The position numbers were made by a program, and so were the translations under genes. Shown in pieces: positions 23,301 to 33,284 of a stretch of DNA of 64,000 nt (within the stretch, counting starts at the first letter, position 1; every line of letters starts with the position of its first letter). The stretch lies in NCBI GenBank assembly GCA_040954595.2, contig CM082588.2:372001-436000 (forward strand), read 5' to 3'. The DNA is from Balanoglossus misakiensis (taxonomy: Eukaryota; Hemichordata). The notes under the pieces were generated by a model, which saw nothing but the letters and a program-made list of their open reading frames with translations, made no database searches and was not told the origin of the DNA.

Positions 23301-26300
23301 TTTTAAAAATCAAAATCGGATATTGTGCGAACAATTGACGTGAAATGAATCACAATTGGACCATATAAATCTGATTTTATTTACTAGTAATGTTTTCTGT
23401 GAGTGTAATTTTAAATGTTTAACCAAATCTATATTTTACCTCTCAGAAATATCTAGAGCGGTTTGCATACAGTAATGCAAAGATGAACGATCTGTGGGAT
23501 GCATTGACAGAGGTGAGTAGTTGTCGTGTGTTTCATAGACTGGGTATAAAACATCTTGTATGCATTCTCCCAGACTGAAAGATTCTGTCCAGTGCGGGCG
23601 CTTTTCGGTGCCCACTTCCCGGCATCCTTTGTGTGGTGACGTCATGTGCGTCCTCAGGCCACCTGTTGTTTTTGCCAGAGAGCTCTCTCTCTGGCGTTTG
23701 CTGTCGTCGAGTGAAGACGTGTTTTCACGCTCGGCGGACTAAAAGACACCCAGAGCCGCTAGAAACTTTTCTACCAGAGATATTTGGTTATCAGACGAAC
23801 GAGTGTTTCTCCCGTTATCTTCCGTGTCTATTCAGTGGGCAGTGAGTCAGCAGAAAGTCGAAATTTTCGTGGCAGTCACCCTCAGGGCATGGTACTCCTT
23901 ACCAGGTCACCGGAGCGAATCGAGTAGCTCCACATGGTGATCAGAGTGCTGTCACGTTATCGACTTTGTTACTCAGGTTAATGTGCAAAGATGAGTTCGT
24001 CTTATAAGTCAGTTGTTGACAGGCCTATTTGAAACATTTGGAGAATAATTTTGTAAGACTTTATTAGAATTTCATATACAATTTTCTGTGGTGACGACCA
24101 TTTCTCTTGTCCTTCACAACAAAGATTCAGAAAAAAAGAACAATATTCACGACTCACTAATTTGCATATTGTATCGACAGCTGTTTGCTCCTACAAAATT
24201 AGTAGTGGTTTGATGCGGGCAGTCACTCTCAGGGCATCGTACTCCTTACCAGGTCACAGGAACGAATCAAGTAGCTCCACATGGTGATCAGAGTGCTGTT
24301 ACGTTCTCGACTTCATTACTTGAGTAAAGTGATTTGCAGTGAAGTGTTGGACTAGTGAATTTGAAACCAACGAGTTTAAAGAAGGGGGGGGGGTCACCAA
24401 GGATGATTTTTGCATTTTCGTGTCCTGGGAGGTTGGTTAGCAAGTCGCCTCTTTTCTCTGAAAAATCAAAGGAAAAAAATGTAAGGCTTCAAAATAGTGC
24501 ATTGTGGAACGGGGGGGGGGGGGGGGGCTGTACCATCTGTATTATATTTTACGTGTCTGGTCTTTGTGCAGTGCCGAGTCAACAAAAAGTCGAGATTTTC
24601 GTGGCAGTCACTCTCTGGGCATGGTACTCCTTACCAGGTCACCGGAGCGAATCGAGTAGCTCCACATGGTGATCAGAGTGCTGTTACGTTATCGACTTTG
24701 TTACTCAGGTTAATGTGCAAAGATGAGTTCGTCTTATAAGTCAGTTGTTGACAGGCCTATTTGAAACATTTGGAGAATAATTTTTGTAAGACTTTATTAG
24801 AATTTCATATACAATTTTCTGTGGTGACGATCATTTCTCTTGTCCTTCACAACAAAGATTCAGAAAACAATATTCACGACTCACTAATTTGCATATTGTA
24901 TCGACAGCTGTTTGCTCCTACAAAAACTTGTATGGGGGGGGGGGGGGGGTTGATTCGGGCAGTCACTTCGGGCAGTGCTGTTACGTTATCGACTTCATTA
25001 CTTAGGTAAACTGTTTTGCAGTGAAGTGTAAGAATAGTAAATTTGAAACCATGGGGCGAGGTTCACCATGGATGTTTTTTGCATTTTCGTGTCCTGGGAG
25101 GTTGGTTAGCAAGTCGCCTCTTTTCTCTTAAAAATCAAAGGAAAAAAATGTAAGGCTTCAAAATAGTGCATTGTGGGACGGGGGGGGGGGGGGGGGGCTG
25201 TACCATCTGTATTATATTTTACGTGTCTGGTCATTGTGCAGTGCCGAGTCAACAAAAAGTCGAAATTTTCGTGGCAGTTACTCTCTGGGCATGGTACTCC
25301 TTACCAGGTCACTGGAGCGAATCGAGTAGCTCCACATGGTGATCAGAGTGCTGTTACGTTATCGACTTTGTTACTTGGTTAAAGTGTTTTGCAGTGAAGT
25401 GTTAGACTAAATTAAAACCAGAGTATAAAAGGGAGGGGGGGGGGGGTCCACCAAGGATGATTTTTACGTATATGGGTCCTAGGAGGTTGGTTAGCCAACA
25501 TAGTCATTTTCACCAACCGTAAGTCACCCGTTTTTGCTAAAAATCAATGAAAACAAATGACTGTATAAAGCCTCAAAATGGCGCATTGTGGGTAAAGAGC
25601 GCCGCGTGTGACTGTTGTATCTTCAGACATGTTTTACCAAAGCAGCAGAAATCCTGAACCGACAATACAAAAGTAGTTTTGAAGTTGTTTTCATGTCACT
25701 TATAGATGGTGTCCTGCCGTTTTAACGTGTATGACGATAGGAACGGTTTCTCAATTGTCTGCGTTTTGTTTCCGTTGTCAGGCCACACGCGAGGATGACC
25801 TTGAACTCCCAGCTCCCATTGATGACATCATGAACACGTGGACTTTGCAGATGGGTTACCCTGTTGTCACTGTCACGCGAGATTACACGAGAAATGGCGT
25901 CATCACTTTCTCTTGTGAGCAACGCCAATTTCTGATTGATCCCTTGGCTGATTTGCAAGACGAGTAAGTCTTGTTCTTAACATCAACAACACCAGCAATA
26001 AAAAACCTGTCATATAACACTTTCGATGACAACTCGTAGATAAAAATGAAACATTCCTGTGATTTTTAAACGCACAAGGCTTTTGATTGGACGTGTACTC
26101 ATAATACGTCACATAGTTGTGGTGGCGTTTGAAATTTCTTTCGTTTTTATCCTGGTAGGCGAACGTGGTACATACCACTGACGTTTACAGATGGATCTGA
26201 TCCCAGTTTTGCCGAAGAGGACTTAAGGCAAATATGGTTGGAAAGAGGCTCAGGCAGGTTTTATTGCACATGACTCTCTCTCTCATGTTAGATACTAGTG

Positions 26301-28923
26301 TTTCTATGCGTGTATGCGGTTTTTAAGTGTATATATTTTGCGCATACAGACAATCCATTCAATGCCGTTTTTCTTTTTGGTAATAATCAGTGCTCGAAAA
26401 AAAGATGTTACTTTAATAAGACAATAGAATTTGGGTGGGGTTCCAGTTCATGATGATGATACTGATGATTTGAAGTCATTGTCTACACTCTTGTGGGTTT
26501 ACTGTCTATTTTACAAATTGTATTTTAGTGAGTATGGATGACGATACCTCACTGTCCGGGGGGAATGAAAACTGGTTGTTGGCCAATATCAACCAAACTG
26601 GCTATTTCATCGTCAACTATGACGAAACCAATTGGGATCTTTTAAAGCGGCAGTTAATTGAACAATATGAGGTAAGACTCATAACTGCCTGTTGTTATTA
26701 AAATAGCTTTTCATGTCGTTTGTTCATATTACGATGACTAAAGTACATATAACAGGTGTACATTATCGATTGGTTGGTGGATGGAGAGGGGGGGGGGGTT
26801 AGAGGGGGGAGACATCTTATTTAACCTGTTATTCTTCTCAGGTTATACCTTCTGCCAGTCGTGCGGCACTTCTCAATGACATCTTCAGTCTAGCTAGGGG
26901 AGAACACATCTCTACTGTGTCTACTTTGGAGTTAAGTCGCTATCTGAGACATGAGCGTGACTACGTGCCTTGGGTGGCAGCAAGCAGGGCGTTTGATTAT
27001 ATGGAAAGTATGCTTCGTACATCCGCGGCTTTCGGTGCATTCCAGGTAGAGTCATAGTCGCCATGATATTTTTAGCACAATTCAATATTAAAGGTACACA
27101 GTCGTTGTTTACATATGCCCATATATGGTCAAAAGGGCACGTCTTGAATAATGTAATGCTGTCATCAGACGGCCATTACCGATCAGTTGTCTCAATTAAT
27201 AATTATACTCGATTACAATCCCAGTCTTATGAAAAATATTTTATTCCATTTTACAAGGAATATGTATTAAATCTTGTAACGCCGTTCTATGAAAGTCTTG
27301 GTTGGGATGATTCGGATTCTGATGACTTGGAAAGGTAAATCATGTCTACTTGTTTTGATATTTGTTTGATTAAATTAACATAGTCACTAAAAATATTCCT
27401 CTAAAAGTGGCCACTGTGAAATCGAAATGGGAATCTCTGTTCCAACTGTTGATTGGCTGACAGGAGAGCAGGTGCTCCATGATTGGTCCAGTTTTACAAC
27501 AGGTGTTGTTGGCTGTTGTAAGCCGGGAAATGCAATGGTGTTGTGCAATCGTTCAGACATTGATCTCAGGCCTACTGTCCTTGTCTTATTAATACTGGAA
27601 TGTTTGTGTTTTAACTTCAGTATCTCCAGAACCTTAGCACTGAACGTGGCCTGTAGCAATGGCCACCAAGGCTGTATACGGGAGGCAGTTAGATTATTCG
27701 AAGAATGGATGTCTGACAGCCGTAATAACCCGTAAGTTAAATTGGTAGAAACCAATTCTATCATTTAAATATGTAGTAATTATACACATGTAGTCAGTCA
27801 GTCAGTCATATTAGCTGACTTAGTTTCTGATCGACCTTTTCAGGATCTCACCCAATGTCAGGGACGTTGTATACTGTGTCGCCATTGGTCATGGCAATAA
27901 ACGTCACTGGGAATTTGCTTGGAATCAATACAAGGCCACTCAAGTCAGTAGTGAAAAGTCATTATTGATGGGTGCGATGACTTGCAGTCGAGAGCCTTGG
28001 ATACTTAGTAGGTGAGGAATATCAATACATTGACTGGTTTTAAAGAAATACAATGTCTGATCAGATGCATAATCAATTGCATGAATTGAATGTCGAGGGA
28101 GCTGGGTTGTTTCTTTGTTTGAAGTTATTTGAGAACTTAGACTATGGTTCGTAACGAGAAAGATAAACGTTTTCATCGGTTGCAACTTTTACCGCAGGTA
28201 TCTTGGATTATGTTTGCAACCAGAAGAAATTAGTCGGCAACATGCCACTTGGATCATTGCAGAGATTGCCGCCAACTCCATAGGAGAGTCACTGGCATGG
28301 GACTTCTTTCGGTCAAACTGGGACTACTTTTTCGCCACGTAAGATTATTACATTGAAACGATAGGCAAGGCTTTGCACACCAACTTTGATAGCAATGCGC
28401 TGATCGCTTGTTGTGTGGACACATACAGTCTTGTTCGAACTGGACCTTGATTGCATCTTACAACTACTTTGCATAAAATGCATATCATTTGACACCTTCG
28501 GACCCTCTCCCCAACAGATATGGAACCAATATGTTCTCTTTTCCTGATCTGGTCAATGGAGTTACTGGTGCATTCTCCAGTGAACTGAGACTGAATGAGG
28601 TAAAGAAATGTTTCCTCGGCGCTTTAACCTTCGGTTTCTTTATTTACGTCATACTCTTATAGTTCAGACAAACAATCGATTGATTTCCCATATTGCGGTC
28701 TGTCAGTCGCCATCCAAACTCTCCAGAGTTGCTCAGTTTCGATGTATCCTGTTTGTTTCAGCTTGAGGACTTTATAGCAGAACATGACAACCTTGGAACA
28801 GCCGCCAAAGCGTTCCACCAAGCAGTGGAGAAAACAAAAGCCAACATCAGATGGAAAGAAACAAATGTCGACAACATACAGGCCTGGCTTGACAATGAAT
28901 ATTACACACCACTTCACGTGTAA
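20310..28923 (+). CDS. Membrane M1 zinc aminopeptidase (aminopeptidase N/A-like)
   Basis: Eighteen exons join in phase to 975 aa: 20310-20908, 21159-21432, 21885-22005, 22186-22340, 22500-22613, 22760-22894, 23120-23185, 23447-23512, 25782-25963, 26159-26257, 26533-26671, 26842-27045, 27225-27334, 27621-27731, 27844-28011, 28198-28338, 28518-28599, 28762-28923. A short cytosolic tail precedes a signal anchor at about residues 11-40, then a Pro/Ser/Thr stalk. Zinc motif HELAHQ spans H378-E379-H382 with E401 in LWLKEGFA (HExxHx18E). The substrate-binding motif is GGMEN at 342-346 instead of the usual GAMEN of this subfamily. The catalytic Tyr is Y464 in SYNKGA. The C-terminal ERAP1-like helical region is complete. 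Length matches aminopeptidase N (about 970 aa). It should be a type II ectoenzyme removing N-terminal residues from peptides; specificity is unknown. The exon 10/11 junction has two in-phase solutions, and exon 14 could start 9 nt later. Confidence 0.94.
23820..25480. repeat. Tandem repeat array, about 0.7-kb units with poly-G tracts, in an aminopeptidase intron
   Basis: The segment starting GTGGCAGTCAC at 23871 recurs at 24601 and, slightly changed, at 25273, giving periods of about 730 and 670 bp. Shared blocks include the AGTCAACAAAAAGTCG region, CTCCTTACCAGGTCAC, TAGCTCCACATGGTGATCAG and ACGTTATCGACTTTGTTACT. A shorter internal copy of the CTCCTTACCAGGTCAC block lies near 24240-24330, so a half-unit may underlie the array. 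Units carry long G runs (about 24514-24535, 24934-24951, 25180-25198, 25436-25447). The array sits in the 2.3-kb intron between exons 8 and 9. Open frames inside it are by-products of the repeats. Confidence 0.85.
27108..27133 (+). repeat. Dispersed repeat copy A (TTTACATATGCC family)
   Basis: TTTACATATGCCCATATATG followed by GTCAA lies in the intron between aminopeptidase exons 12 and 13. The same word with one change is found at 30039-30064, and a more diverged relative (AATTACATACGCCTATATAT) near 22937. It is probably a piece of a short interspersed or MITE-like element; full element limits were not determined. Confidence 0.5.
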
Positions 28924-29045
28924 CTCTTTCGTTTTTTAACTCCTCGAGAATCTTAGTTTGTGTGGAAGTGGTCCCTTAATTCTTAATTTTACAAGTCTTT
29001 GGAGGTTGTGAAGATTGACGCTAGGTCACAAAGTCTACAGGGACA

Positions 29046-29079
29046 AATAAATGAGGAGAAAATGAAAATATGCATCGTG
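29046..29079 (+). terminator. Poly(A) signals of the aminopeptidase gene
   Basis: AATAAA occurs at 29046-29051, 123 nt after the stop. Another AATAAA, at 29374-29379, is followed by a TG-rich stretch. Use of the second would make this 3' UTR overlap the 3' UTR of the convergent Roc-COR-Death gene. Confidence 0.5.
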
Positions 29080-29265
29080 CTACATTAATCACAGGGTTAT
29101 TCCATGTGCAAGTATCCGATCGCAGCTTTGTAGAGTATTCTGTGGTAAATGTCTGTTCACTGTATATGACATGTGCAGCAAACAAAAAAACATCATTAAT
29201 TGTATAGATTGAAGTAAAATATCATAGAAAATACTTATTTTGCTTGTACCCCATTTCATGTCGAC

Positions 29266-29271
29266 TTTATT
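29266..29271 (-). terminator. Poly(A) signal of the Roc-COR-Death gene
   Basis: On the minus strand AATAAA lies at 29266-29271, about 155 nt beyond the stop codon at 29425-29427. It is the first hexamer downstream of that stop and so the likely 3' end. Confidence 0.5.
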
Positions 29272-29424
29272 GAAACATCTATTTGTTTTGTATGACTGAA
29301 TGGCGGGTATCGAAATACATTAATTACTAGTGTAAAATTCTGTGGCGAGCTGCAAATGATGTCTTGTAAGACAAATAAAGTTGTCAAAATGTGCTTTCAC
29401 GTTGATTCGTTTCCCTGTACCAGT

Positions 29425-32400
29425 TCATAAAAGCCTGTCATGAATGTAGGAGACAATGTCACATCGAGTCATTTCCGGATCTTCCAGGAATTCTAGGAGG
29501 TTTCCAACAATGGCGTCTGGACTGGTTCCCCAATCTTTCAAGAGGGCGTCGCAAGGGTTGCTTTCCATTGATAGCAAGTTCACTTCGAGTGCAGTCTTGC
29601 CCATGACAGCTTGGAGAAAATATTAATAGATCTATTTAGTTGATGTGTCAAACATGTCAATTAACCATGAAATCGCAGACAATGAATAGTGCAAAAAACA
29701 TCAAGAAAACAAATAACTTGTCACCTACCAGCTAAACCCGTCCAGTCAGTACCCAATGTCTGTCTGACGTTGAGGGCGGTGCAGATATAACGATATAAAT
29801 CATGTGGTAGGTTCATGACATGCGTGTTCATCCTAACCGAACGCGAGGTAGTCCGTTTGCTCCCACTTTCTGGTGTCATTTCTTGATACGCCTATGGATT
29901 GAAAGGAAACACTGATTCTGTAAAAGGCATTCAACAAGCAGAAACCGTGCGACTGCATAGAAATGATGGGCAGCGTCGACGCTGTTCTTGCACTGGCCTG
30001 TGATTCTTATGATATCTTCTGGACAAAATCACCTGTAATTTACATATGCCTATATATGGTCAAGGAGCCTGTCTAAACTTTTTATCGTGTGGCCACCCAC
30101 TGGAAATGTGGTTGGCTAGATGTCAATTTTACATGGTCAATGTGGCTAAAGTTTCACAGATGACCGGGCACCTTTGGCCAATTTTAACACCGAAAGCTCT
30201 TTGTACAGGGAAATAAAGTAGTCCTTGCCAATTCAGTTCTGTTCTAGTTCATCATTTTCTTCAAGAATGAAATACTGCCGATGGGTCTTACCTTTCCATC
30301 TCGAACCTGCACCCGTCTACCGTTACACCAAAATGTCAATGAACCCAGACTTTCGAGGTCGACTTTGCTACCTGTTGAAAACATCTTGAGAACATGGAAG
30401 TTGTTTTTCTGTGGAAAAGTAAACAGAAAAAGGGTATGATGATATCGGCCATGTATAAAATTCTATTTAAGAACCTTGATGATTTCGGGGTTTCTGTGCA
30501 GTCTATCACTACTGATACTGGACGGAAAGTGGTACATACCGTGTCTCGATTTATCTTGGGAATGTCGTGAGGTGTCTGACATGGACACTTTGGACCCATG
30601 GTATACAGACACTTCTCAAAATCTCGTTTTATAATCCTGTGTATTCTTTCTTGTAGGATACACGCGACCTTCATGGGTTTTTGGCGGGGTGTTGATCTTA
30701 TCACGATCTCGAAAGCGTTCTCTTCTTTCAAGAGCCTTAGTTTATAAATAATGTCATCACTGAAGTGAAAACTCCCGAAATCGCTGAACATGTTGGCATT
30801 GAAGTCGCCGTTTCCTGCTCCAAATCTGTGATCGTGTCGAAGACACTGACACAGAAGTCGCAGGAAAACGGCTCCCGGATGAAACAAACCGAAGTTGACG
30901 AATAGAACCACATCGTTAGGGTTGGACTCCCACTCACAGAGATGCTCGTTTTGGTTGAATGATGGCAATAGTTTCGGAATGGCATAAAGTGTTTCCACTT
31001 CTCTCTTGTCGTCTGCTTCCTCCTCGTGAAGCACAGTTTTGACCATATCATGATCTTGGCAGCGATTCATAGCTATTTTGCATATGAGGTCATTTGACTC
31101 GAGCACTTCGAGAACCAACTTCACAACCAGTCCCCCTGTATCACATTCAACAGAACTGCTCTGAGATTGGACAGCACTCTTAATCACGTGACCCAGGAGT
31201 TCCTGGCGACAAATGCCGGTCTCTTTTAGTTCGTGCCATTGGTCTTTGTAACCGTACTCTTGATTGGCCACTGGAGGGATACTGACGATGGCAGCCATGA
31301 CATCCACAAGGAATTGCGGCGCAAACACTATCACCTGCTCCAGCGTATCGTCATTCCCTTGATAAATAATCTCCCCTATGTTCTGGAAAAAGGCCAACAT
31401 TTCTTTGAACTCACTTTGAGACCTTATTTTGTACTGGGAATCCCCAAGAACAAGTTCTAAGAAATGATTGTAGCGTCCGATAAAGACACCCTGTTGGCGT
31501 TGAGCTCGTATCTCATTCAGAAACGCCCAGAATTTGATTGGCCATTCTTTCTTCATGTATTCCGCGTTCCGAGCCCGACTCCAAACTTCATGACGAAGTT
31601 TGCCGAGGTCTTTGTCGGCTTTAGACCTGTCGACCGAATTTTCAACTTGGAATAAGGCTGAGTCTCCGTCATCGTTCCACACGACAATATTGTGGTACTT
31701 TCGTGGAAGACGTTCCGTGACTATCTTGGCCACATTTGCTCGTTCATTCGGACAAACAGAGTCCCTGTGTGTGCCAACGATGAAGATGGAAGCATTCGGG
31801 TGTTCGGCGTGGCTGTCGATTGAGTTGAGCCAATAAAGAATAGTTTTGAAGGTGGCGTCTATGTCTGCCACTGCCTCTTGCAAATTGAAGACTATAATAT
31901 AAATAGACTGACTGTACATAAATATATGATGCGCAAAATGATACAGCGGGTGTCCGGCAAAATCCCGGATAGTAAGTTCTGTTCTTTTCCTGGGCATTAC
32001 ATGAGCTTTGATCACGTGACTTGACTTTGCAGTCTCGGTTGGTCTTTTCATAGACGTCCTTCCGGAACTGTAAAATATGTGCAGCAATTCCACCATGACA
32101 ATAAATAAAATAGCGAAGACGTACTGCAGTCTGTTGGCGGCGCTAGGCCATCCCCATCCGCACAACAGTGCTAGTAGTAAACCAGACGGGATGCCAGCCG
32201 TGTAGGTGAAGAACCGCCATCCCTGTTTGCCGAATTTCGCTTTTATTTTACCAAACACACTGACGTAGAGCTGTCTGCCCACAGATAGTCCGTTGCCATG
32301 GGTAATCCCTAAACCCAGTCCGAGTATAAAGGTATACAACCACGTCCTGCTTGAAGTGTACTCGTGGATGATCGCAATGACTGGCACGATAAAATAAGAA

Positions 32401-33284
32401 TGAAAACCTGTTTCCTTGTGGCTTCCTAACCCAACAAGTGTGCCAATCATAAAGAGAAAGATGTGTTTAATGCCTTCGTCGCAAAGGAAAGTGAACTCGT
32501 CCACATCCAACGACGGAGGAATCATAACACAGAGTGATATAGCCATTCCTGTTCCAAGGGATGCACCGAACGACACTCCAATAAAACTATCAGTCACGGC
32601 TCCTATGAGAAAACTGGCCACCAAGGCTATGAGGGCGCCATAGTTCTCCGACAGGTTGGCCATGGATTCATGAATCCGCCAACGGATCACGGCGTCTGAT
32701 AGGACGGCCAGTGCGTAGATGCCGATTGCGATTCCAAATCCGTCTCGAACACCAAACTCCAAGGCTGCAATGCCGAATGTACCGATCAGGAGAAATGCGA
32801 ACCAGGGAAACAGCGCTGTCAGACCATACTTCATACCGACGTAGTAAAGCACCATTTTGGTTGACGTTATGAAAAATATTTTAATCATTGTCTTGGCATA
32901 ATGAAATGCCTTCTTGTGTGTTTTGGAGAGCGCTTTGGGTGCCAGGATCCGGAGCGTGTGTTCGCCAACCGCCTCTTCAAACTCATTAGTGCCCATGTTA
33001 TCAATCACTTCCCAAACATCATTAACGCAGTTTGCATCTACTAGATCGTGATCAATCCCTACCGTGCTGACCTCATTAGGGTCAAAGTTTTGCCGACTCA
33101 GAGCTTTGCGCAGACTCGTCTTTCCTTGTCGCTCTTTCCCGACGATGTTGACGATACTCCGATGGCATTGTTCTTTTCCAGTTTCTATTGCTTGATTCTG
33201 TGCCTTGAGTCCTTCGGGTCCCGCTACATAACCGGTGCCTGGTGTCAGACCCATTTCATAAATAGCTCTGCTTTCTTCAGCCAT
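29425..33284 (-). CDS. Roc-COR-Death GTPase with a polytopic membrane domain inserted in the G-domain
   Basis: Exons 30540-33284 (915 codons), 30292-30408, 29729-29891 and 29425-29609 join in phase to 1069 aa. P-loop GKERQGKT spans residues 49-56, and the switch I-like STVGID is at 73-78. Residues about 130-405 hold eight to ten hydrophobic segments (for example 155-176, 215-237, 271-288, 357-378, 387-404). The GTPase then resumes with switch II DFAGH (441-445) and G4-like THRD (505-508). The COR domain runs from about 580 to 910 (FFQNIGEIIYQG, VIVFAPQFLVDVMAAIV). Residues about 983-1066 form a Death domain (ALNVRQTLGTDWTGLA, ALLKDWGTSP, DIVSYIHDRLL). Roco proteins are GTP-dependent dimeric switches, and DAPK1 ends in Roc-COR-Death, but here there is no kinase, ankyrin or LRR part. 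The insert falls inside one uninterrupted exon. The frame stays open upstream to an acceptor at 33337, so an N-terminal extension is possible. Confidence 0.9.
30039..30064 (+). repeat. Dispersed repeat copy B (TTTACATATGCC family)
   Basis: TTTACATATGCCTATATATG followed by GTCAA lies in the intron between Roc-COR-Death exons 2 and 3. It matches the copy at 27108-27133 at all but one position, and similarity seems to continue weakly beyond it. Confidence 0.5.
32050..32900 (-). other. Multi-pass membrane region inside the Roc domain
   Basis: This part of the large exon encodes residues about 130-410 of the Roc-COR-Death protein. Hydrophobic runs include FAFLLIGTFGIAALEFGV, GIAIGIYALAVLSDAVI, ALIALVASFLIGAVTDSFIG, FLFMIGTLVGLG, TWLYTFILGLGLGITHG, SGLLLALLCGWGW and VFAILFIVMVELLHIFY. 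They are separated by short loops with charged ends. It is Gly-rich and I recognise no transporter or channel family. The count of eight to ten helices and their topology are estimates by eye. Both flanks must face the cytosol if the GTPase folds, so an even number of helices is expected. Confidence 0.75.

Noticed and set aside
24355-25382. Open frames with poly-Gly stretches
   Set aside because: They are produced by G-runs and repeat copies in an aminopeptidase intron and recur with the repeat unit.
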